Source of the DNA: Acidobacteriota bacterium
Lineage (GTDB): Bacteria > Acidobacteriota > Terriglobia > Bryobacterales > Bryobacteraceae
Length of the DNA: 64,000 nt
NCBI GenBank assembly: GCA_026394055.1
Contig: JAPKYZ010000021.1
Location: 214,986 to 278,985, forward strand
Direction: 5' to 3'
The translations under genes and the position numbers were made by a program. Below, piece by piece: positions 60,544 to 64,000 of the stretch. Every line of letters starts with the position of its first letter. Position 1 is the first letter of the stretch. The notes beneath the pieces are model-generated. The model saw nothing but the letters and a program-made list of their open reading frames with translations. It ran no database searches and had not been told where the DNA came from.

Positions 60544-61668
60544 TTGACTGAAGGCAGCCCCGTAATCGGGCAGGGCAGCCAGATGCAGAGAGTTCTGCAT
60601 CAGGTTCAGCGCCTTGGGAAGTACCGTTGGCCCGTTCTGCTGCTAGGCGAGACCGGGACCGGCAAAGAAATGATCGCTCGTGCGCTGCACGAGGTCGACC
60701 CGCGGGGTCCTTTTGTCACCATTGACTGCTCATCGATGGTGGGCACGCTGATGGAGAGCGAGCTTTTTGGCCACGCCAAAGGCGCCTTCACCGGAGCCGT
60801 CACCCAGAAGACAGGCCTCATCGAGATGGCCCACGGCGGCACCGCCTTCTTTGATGAGATTGGTGAGTTACCGCTGGATCTGCAGGCCAAGCTTCTCCGC
60901 GTTCTGCAGGAGAAGGAGTTCCGGCCGGTGGGTGCGCTGAATCATCGCCGCGCCGACTTCCGGATTATTGCCGCCACCAACCGCGATCTGCAGCGGGAAG
61001 TGGAAAAGGGCACCTTCCGCCGCGATCTCTATTACCGGTTAAATGTGGTGGGCTTGCGTCTGCCACCGCTCCGGGACCGGATGGAAGATATCCCCACGCT
61101 GGTGGACTACTTCATCAAGCGCTACGGGCGCGGGCATGAGATAGCCGCCGAGACCTTGGGCGTGCTCTGCCGGTACCCTTGGCCCGGCAACGTGCGGGAG
61201 CTTGAGAACTGCATCAAGCACATGGTGACCGTGAATTCTGGCCCCATTCTGCACGATGCCGATCTGCCCAGCGGGCTCCAGAATCATCTCCACGCCGAAA
61301 GTGTCCGCGGCCGGACCATGGCGATGGCCGTCGGGCAGCATGGGCCCCTCTCTCTCGGCGGGCCGATGCTGGTGCCGCCGGTGCAGACGGCGCCCAATAC
61401 CGGAGCCGGTGGCTCGGTGGTTCCCTTCGCCCTGTCGAGCTCCGCGGGTGACCCGTCGTCCACCTTATCCGGGCCCACCCCGATCCCGCCCGGCTACGCC
61501 TCGACGCACAACAACGAACCGATCCTGACCTTGGCGGAAATGGAGAAGCGGCACATTATCCGGGCGCTCGGGTACACCCGTGGTGACCGGGTAGCGGCGG
61601 CCGCACTGCTGGGGATTGGCCGGACGACGCTCTACCGGAAGCTACGCGAGTATAAGCTAGCGATGTAG
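60544..61668 (+). CDS. Sigma-54-dependent transcriptional activator without a receiver domain
   Basis: The 374-residue protein starts at TTG with GGAGG six bases upstream. From residue ~1 it is an AAA+ domain: Walker [15 protein letters not shown] (the sigma-54 contact loop) in [14 protein letters not shown], Walker [15 protein letters not shown], arginine finger region [12 protein letters not shown] and [12 protein letters not shown] ~75-residue Gly/Pro/Ser-rich linker (about 255-325) separates it from a Fis-type helix-turn-helix ([22 protein letters not shown]). It lacks an N-terminal receiver, so activity must be controlled otherwise. The receiver protein encoded eight bases downstream may act on it in trans. 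Confidence 0.93.
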   Translation: MTEGSPVIGQGSQMQRVLHQVQRLGKYRWPVLLLGETGTGKEMIARALHEVDPRGPFVTIDCSSMVGTLMESELFGHAKGAFTGAVTQKTGLIEMAHGGTAFFDEIGELPLDLQAKLLRVLQEKEFRPVGALNHRRADFRIIAATNRDLQREVEKGTFRRDLYYRLNVVGLRLPPLRDRMEDIPTLVDYFIKRYGRGHEIAAETLGVLCRYPWPGNVRELENCIKHMVTVNSGPILHDADLPSGLQNHLHAESVRGRTMAMAVGQHGPLSLGGPMLVPPVQTAPNTGAGGSVVPFALSSSAGDPSSTLSGPTPIPPGYASTHNNEPILTLAEMEKRHIIRALGYTRGDRVAAAALLGIGRTTLYRKLREYKLAM

Positions 61669-61676
61669 ATGAACCG

Positions 61677-62576
61677 ATGAGGGATTTCCAGCTACTCCTG
61701 GTTGAGGACTCCGACGCCGACGCCCGCCTGATCACGGAAGCCCTACGCGAGATCGTCGAAGGCGGGCTCACCGATCCTCCCAACATGGCCATCCGAGTAC
61801 GGCGGGCCTCCACCCTGCGCGAGGCCCAGATTGCCCTCCGCGAAGATGCCTTTGACCTGATCCTGCTGGACCTGGCCTTGCCCGATAGCGAGTCGCTCCA
61901 CACCTATATCCGGTTGGCCCGGGTATCGCCGCGGACCCCGATCGTCGTGCTGTGGGAAGAGCCGGACCCGGCGTTTGAGGCTCGGGTGATTAGCGAAGGC
62001 GCGCAGGACGTCCTGCTGAAAGATGAACTGGAGTGCCGCCAGCTGGTGCGCGTGATTCGCCATGCCGTGGAGCGGCACAAGCTGCGCCAAGCCGCGGCCA
62101 GCACTGAGTTTCTTGATCCGTTGAGCGGCCTCTACACCGCCGCCGGCTTTGCTCACGTGGCCGGGCGGGATCTGCTGCTGGCCGCGCGCTTCAACTGGCC
62201 GCTGCAAGTGGTGGTGATCCAGGCCCGGGGTCTGCGGGCGATCTACGACGAGGAAGGCTCGCAAGTGGGAGATCTGGTGGCCATCGAGATGGGCGAGATG
62301 TTGCGGCCGGTTTTTGATGAGTTCTCGGTGCTGGCCCGTTTGAATGATGAAGAGTTTGCCGCCACCACGCTCGACCGCCCGATGCCCGAGATCCGCCGCC
62401 TGATTGAACGGGCCGCCGAGCAGCTGGCCACGCAGTTGCCGCGCCATACAGGCGGCCATCTGCAATGGCGAACCGGCGCCGCCCAGGCCCAAGCCGGGCA
62501 GACCATCGAGCAAGTCTTGGCCGCCGCCCGTTTGGCGTCGTATGAAAGCGCAGGCGCCGTTGCGCATCGGGCTTGA
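61677..62576 (+). CDS. Response-regulator receiver fused to degenerate GGDEF domain
   Basis: The 299-residue protein has a receiver domain (LLLVEDSDADARLI, phospho-acceptor Asp in LILLDLALPDSES, switch Lys in DVLLKDEL) and from residue ~145 a GGDEF-like fold (DPLSGLYTAAGFAHVAGRDLLLAARF). The signature loop that should read GGDEF is LNDEEF, so cyclic-di-GMP synthesis is almost surely lost; it may bind nucleotide or act as an adaptor. It lies between the sigma-54 activator and the glycosyltransferase, overlapping the latter by 35 bases. Confidence 0.87.
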   Translation: MRDFQLLLVEDSDADARLITEALREIVEGGLTDPPNMAIRVRRASTLREAQIALREDAFDLILLDLALPDSESLHTYIRLARVSPRTPIVVLWEEPDPAFEARVISEGAQDVLLKDELECRQLVRVIRHAVERHKLRQAAASTEFLDPLSGLYTAAGFAHVAGRDLLLAARFNWPLQVVVIQARGLRAIYDEEGSQVGDLVAIEMGEMLRPVFDEFSVLARLNDEEFAATTLDRPMPEIRRLIERAAEQLATQLPRHTGGHLQWRTGAAQAQAGQTIEQVLAAARLASYESAGAVAHRA

Positions 62577-63615
62577 TGCCACCTATGCTCTCGATCGCGA
62601 ACCGACGGGCGTGGCGGTGTATTCGCGCGAGATCCTGGCCGGCGTGGCCCAGCTGTGCGCCGCGGGACAACTGCCACCGGCCGTAGGCCCGGTCCGCGCC
62701 TATCTCCGTCCCCACCGCCTGAAAGCCTCTTTTCGAACGGGCGCCCAACTGCCCCCGCACGTGACGCGCCGCCTGTTGACCGATGCCTGGGCCCCGGGCG
62801 TGGGCCTGTTTCATGGATTGAACCAGCGGCTGCCCGCCCACAAGCGGCAGCGGGCCACCGTCACCTTTCACGATCTGTTTGTGATGACCGGTGAATACTC
62901 GACACCCGAGTTCCGCCGGCGCTTCACCCTGCTCGCGCGCCAGGCGGCCGAACGCGCGGACCTGATCATCACGGTCTCCCATTTCACCGCCGCACAGGTG
63001 CGGGACCTGTTGGGCGTTGCGCCCGCTCGCATCCGCGTGATCTATCACGGCGTGCACGCGCCCACGGAAGTGGCTCCGCTCAGCGGGCGTCAGCCCTGGC
63101 TGCTGCACGTCGGTGCGCTGCAATCGCGCAAGAACGTGCTGCGGCTGATCGAGGCCTTTGAGCAGACGCCGCCCGGTTGGCGCTTGAAGTTGGCCGGTGG
63201 CGCGGGCTACGGCTCCGAGGCGATTCTCGACCGGATCGCGCAAAGTCCGCGGGTGGGCGAGATCGATGTGCTGGGCTATGTCAGCCGTGCGGAGCTGGAA
63301 TCGCTCTACGCCCGCTCGTCCGTGCTGGCGTTTCCATCGCTTGATGAAGGCTTCGGCATCCCGGTGCTGGAGGCGATGGCCTACGGGCTGCCAGTGGTGA
63401 CGTCCTCGCGTTCGGCCACCGTGGAGGTGGCAGGCGAGGCCGCCGTGCTGGCCGACCCGGCATCCGTGGATTCCATCGCCGCGGGCCTGACGCGCGTGAT
63501 GGAAGATGTGGGCCTGCGGCAGACATTGCAGAAGGCCGGCGAGGCCCGCGCGGCAGCCTTCCCCTGGACCCGCGCCGTGGCCGAGACGGCGGCGGTCTAC
63601 CGGGAGCTCTTCTAG
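62542..63615 (+). CDS. Glycosyltransferase family 4
   Basis: ATG 62542 gives 357 residues of GT-B fold: the N-terminal acceptor domain (RIGLDATYALDREPTGVAVYSREILAGVAQL), HDLFVMTGEYSTPEF, and the C-terminal donor domain with LLHVGALQSRKNVLRLIEAF and the nucleotide-sugar EX7E motif FPSLDEGFGIPVLEAMAYGLPVV. It transfers a sugar, as GT4 enzymes do in polysaccharide or glycolipid assembly. Its overlap with the receiver-GGDEF gene suggests that one regulator unit controls cell-surface polysaccharide, an inference. Confidence 0.92.
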   Translation: MKAQAPLRIGLDATYALDREPTGVAVYSREILAGVAQLCAAGQLPPAVGPVRAYLRPHRLKASFRTGAQLPPHVTRRLLTDAWAPGVGLFHGLNQRLPAHKRQRATVTFHDLFVMTGEYSTPEFRRRFTLLARQAAERADLIITVSHFTAAQVRDLLGVAPARIRVIYHGVHAPTEVAPLSGRQPWLLHVGALQSRKNVLRLIEAFEQTPPGWRLKLAGGAGYGSEAILDRIAQSPRVGEIDVLGYVSRAELESLYARSSVLAFPSLDEGFGIPVLEAMAYGLPVVTSSRSATVEVAGEAAVLADPASVDSIAAGLTRVMEDVGLRQTLQKAGEARAAAFPWTRAVAETAAVYRELF

Positions 63616-63834
63616 CGGCCGGCCTCTTCAGGTCGCGGTAGCGGAGGCATGCCTCAATTCGACAACGTTTCTCGCACCGGCTTCAACCGGTCACGATCGA
63701 GGTGGACTCCGCTCCATTCTGTCGCGGCTCAGCGCGTGTCTCATGGCCGCGCACCGCCGGGATCCGTCGCGCACCAGTTTCAAGGCCGCAGGGAACGACC
63801 AACACTCTCTAGACCCGCCAACGCCTCATGTCCA
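63616..63834. other. Gap with no recognised gene
   Basis: I see no gene, RNA or clear promoter here. Only small inverted repeats such as ACCGGCTTCAACCGGT (about 63677..63692) stand out. Confidence 0.5.
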
Positions 63835-63879
63835 AACGGAGACATAGGTAACACATTAAACCGGAGACATCGGTAACAC
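63835..63879. repeat. Tandem repeats at the end of an insertion sequence
   Basis: Two 20-base units, GGAGACATAGGTAACAC type (63835..63854) and GGAGACATCGGTAACAC type (63860..63879), share about 18 of 20 bases. The reverse complement TGTTACCGATGTCTCCG is like terminal repeats of IS481-related elements as I remember them. Confidence 0.6.
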
Positions 63880-63911
63880 TTTTCAGGAGAGCCGCCGGGG
63901 GTCTGGGGTGA

Positions 63912-64000
63912 TTATAGGGGAGCCGGGGGCTGGGCGGGGAGCAGGCCGAGGCGGCGTCTTAGGTGCAATGGGAGGACGCGGTGGAAGGTGTGCTCGTGGG
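63912..64000 (-). mobile_element. Probable C-terminal end of an IS transposase, cut by window edge
   Basis: On the minus strand a frame enters at the window edge and reads HEHTFHRVLPLHLRRRLG..., rich in Arg, Leu and Pro, ending TAA at 63914..63912. It lies just inside the terminal repeats, as expected for the 3' end of an integrase-type transposase. Too little is visible to name the family; the guess rests on the repeats. Confidence 0.4.

Noticed and set aside
60353..60547. 64-codon Gly-rich frame before the sigma-54 activator
   Set aside because: No ribosome site, no known pattern and overlap with the real start; probably accidental in a G-rich leader.
1..64000. tRNA and rRNA genes
   Set aside because: No TTCGA-type arm with a plausible cloverleaf and no rRNA motif was noticed on either strand; a covariance-model scan would settle it.

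Overview
The window is a chromosomal segment of a GC-rich (about 60-65% by eye), soil-type bacterium, most likely an acidobacterium of the Bryobacter/Solibacter kind. Pointers are a large TonB-dependent receptor with an N-terminal carboxypeptidase-regulatory-like domain, TAT-exported Gfo/Idh/MocA and TIM-barrel proteins, acylaminoacyl-type S9 peptidases, an SpoIVB-type S55 peptidase, an exosortase plus a PEP-CTERM protein, hydroxysqualene dehydroxylase HpnE and many outer-membrane or lipoprotein genes. The placement is an inference from gene content; there is no rRNA or tRNA gene in the window.

Layout. 0-11 kb: exosortase (minus), S55 peptidase and secreted propeller protein (coupled, plus), POTRA-like/HEAT protein, MFS transporter, FAD oxidoreductase, DUF1801 protein, acyl-CoA synthetase, and a MetE-like gene cut by one in-frame amber codon. 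11-20 kb (mostly minus): Gfo/Idh/MocA oxidoreductase, small secreted domain protein, hpnE coupled to a DCC protein, two tandem S9 peptidases, a sugar isomerase-like protein. 20-32 kb: unknown protein, fused anthranilate synthase TrpEG with an overlapping Cys/His-rich membrane protein, a NarL-type two-component pair, Uma2 nuclease-like protein, PEP-CTERM protein, and the coupled purine genes purQ-purL-purF. 32-47 kb: DUF169 protein, lipoprotein, TPR protein, a probable purine-use group (guanine deaminase, CitE-like lyase, purine nucleoside permease), TonB receptor with gamma-glutamyltransferase, GNAT, type-B carboxylesterase, ankyrin protein, and an ArsR-SRPBCC pair with a very clear promoter and operator. 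47-51 kb: beta-barrel protein behind a double operator, a secreted protein, and a low-GC orphan sensor that looks acquired. 51-58 kb: an eight-gene co-directional run ksgA-gltX-carbamoyltransferase-DUF6526-PAS/KaiA-like-kaiB-kaiC-lipoprotein. 58-64 kb: NTF2-like protein, MidA-like methyltransferase, a 27-residue Lys/Ala-rich peptide with its own promoter and terminator, RlpA, a sigma-54 activator, a receiver protein with a dead GGDEF domain, a GT4 glycosyltransferase, and the edge of an insertion sequence.

The most interesting system is the Kai-type clock locus at 55.0-57.7 kb. KaiC keeps both Walker A motifs and the Ser-Thr phosphorylation pair; KaiB is a near-complete cyanobacterial-like KaiB; and the gene directly upstream joins a PAS domain to a helical domain that looks like the KaiA C-terminal/RsbU N-terminal fold, so it is a candidate KaiA analogue with a sensory input. 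Other points worth a look are the nonsense codon in the MetE-like gene, the paired TetR-type operators in front of a nearly leaderless outer-membrane gene, a REPIN-like palindromic repeat family present at three loci, and the small histone-H1-like peptide.
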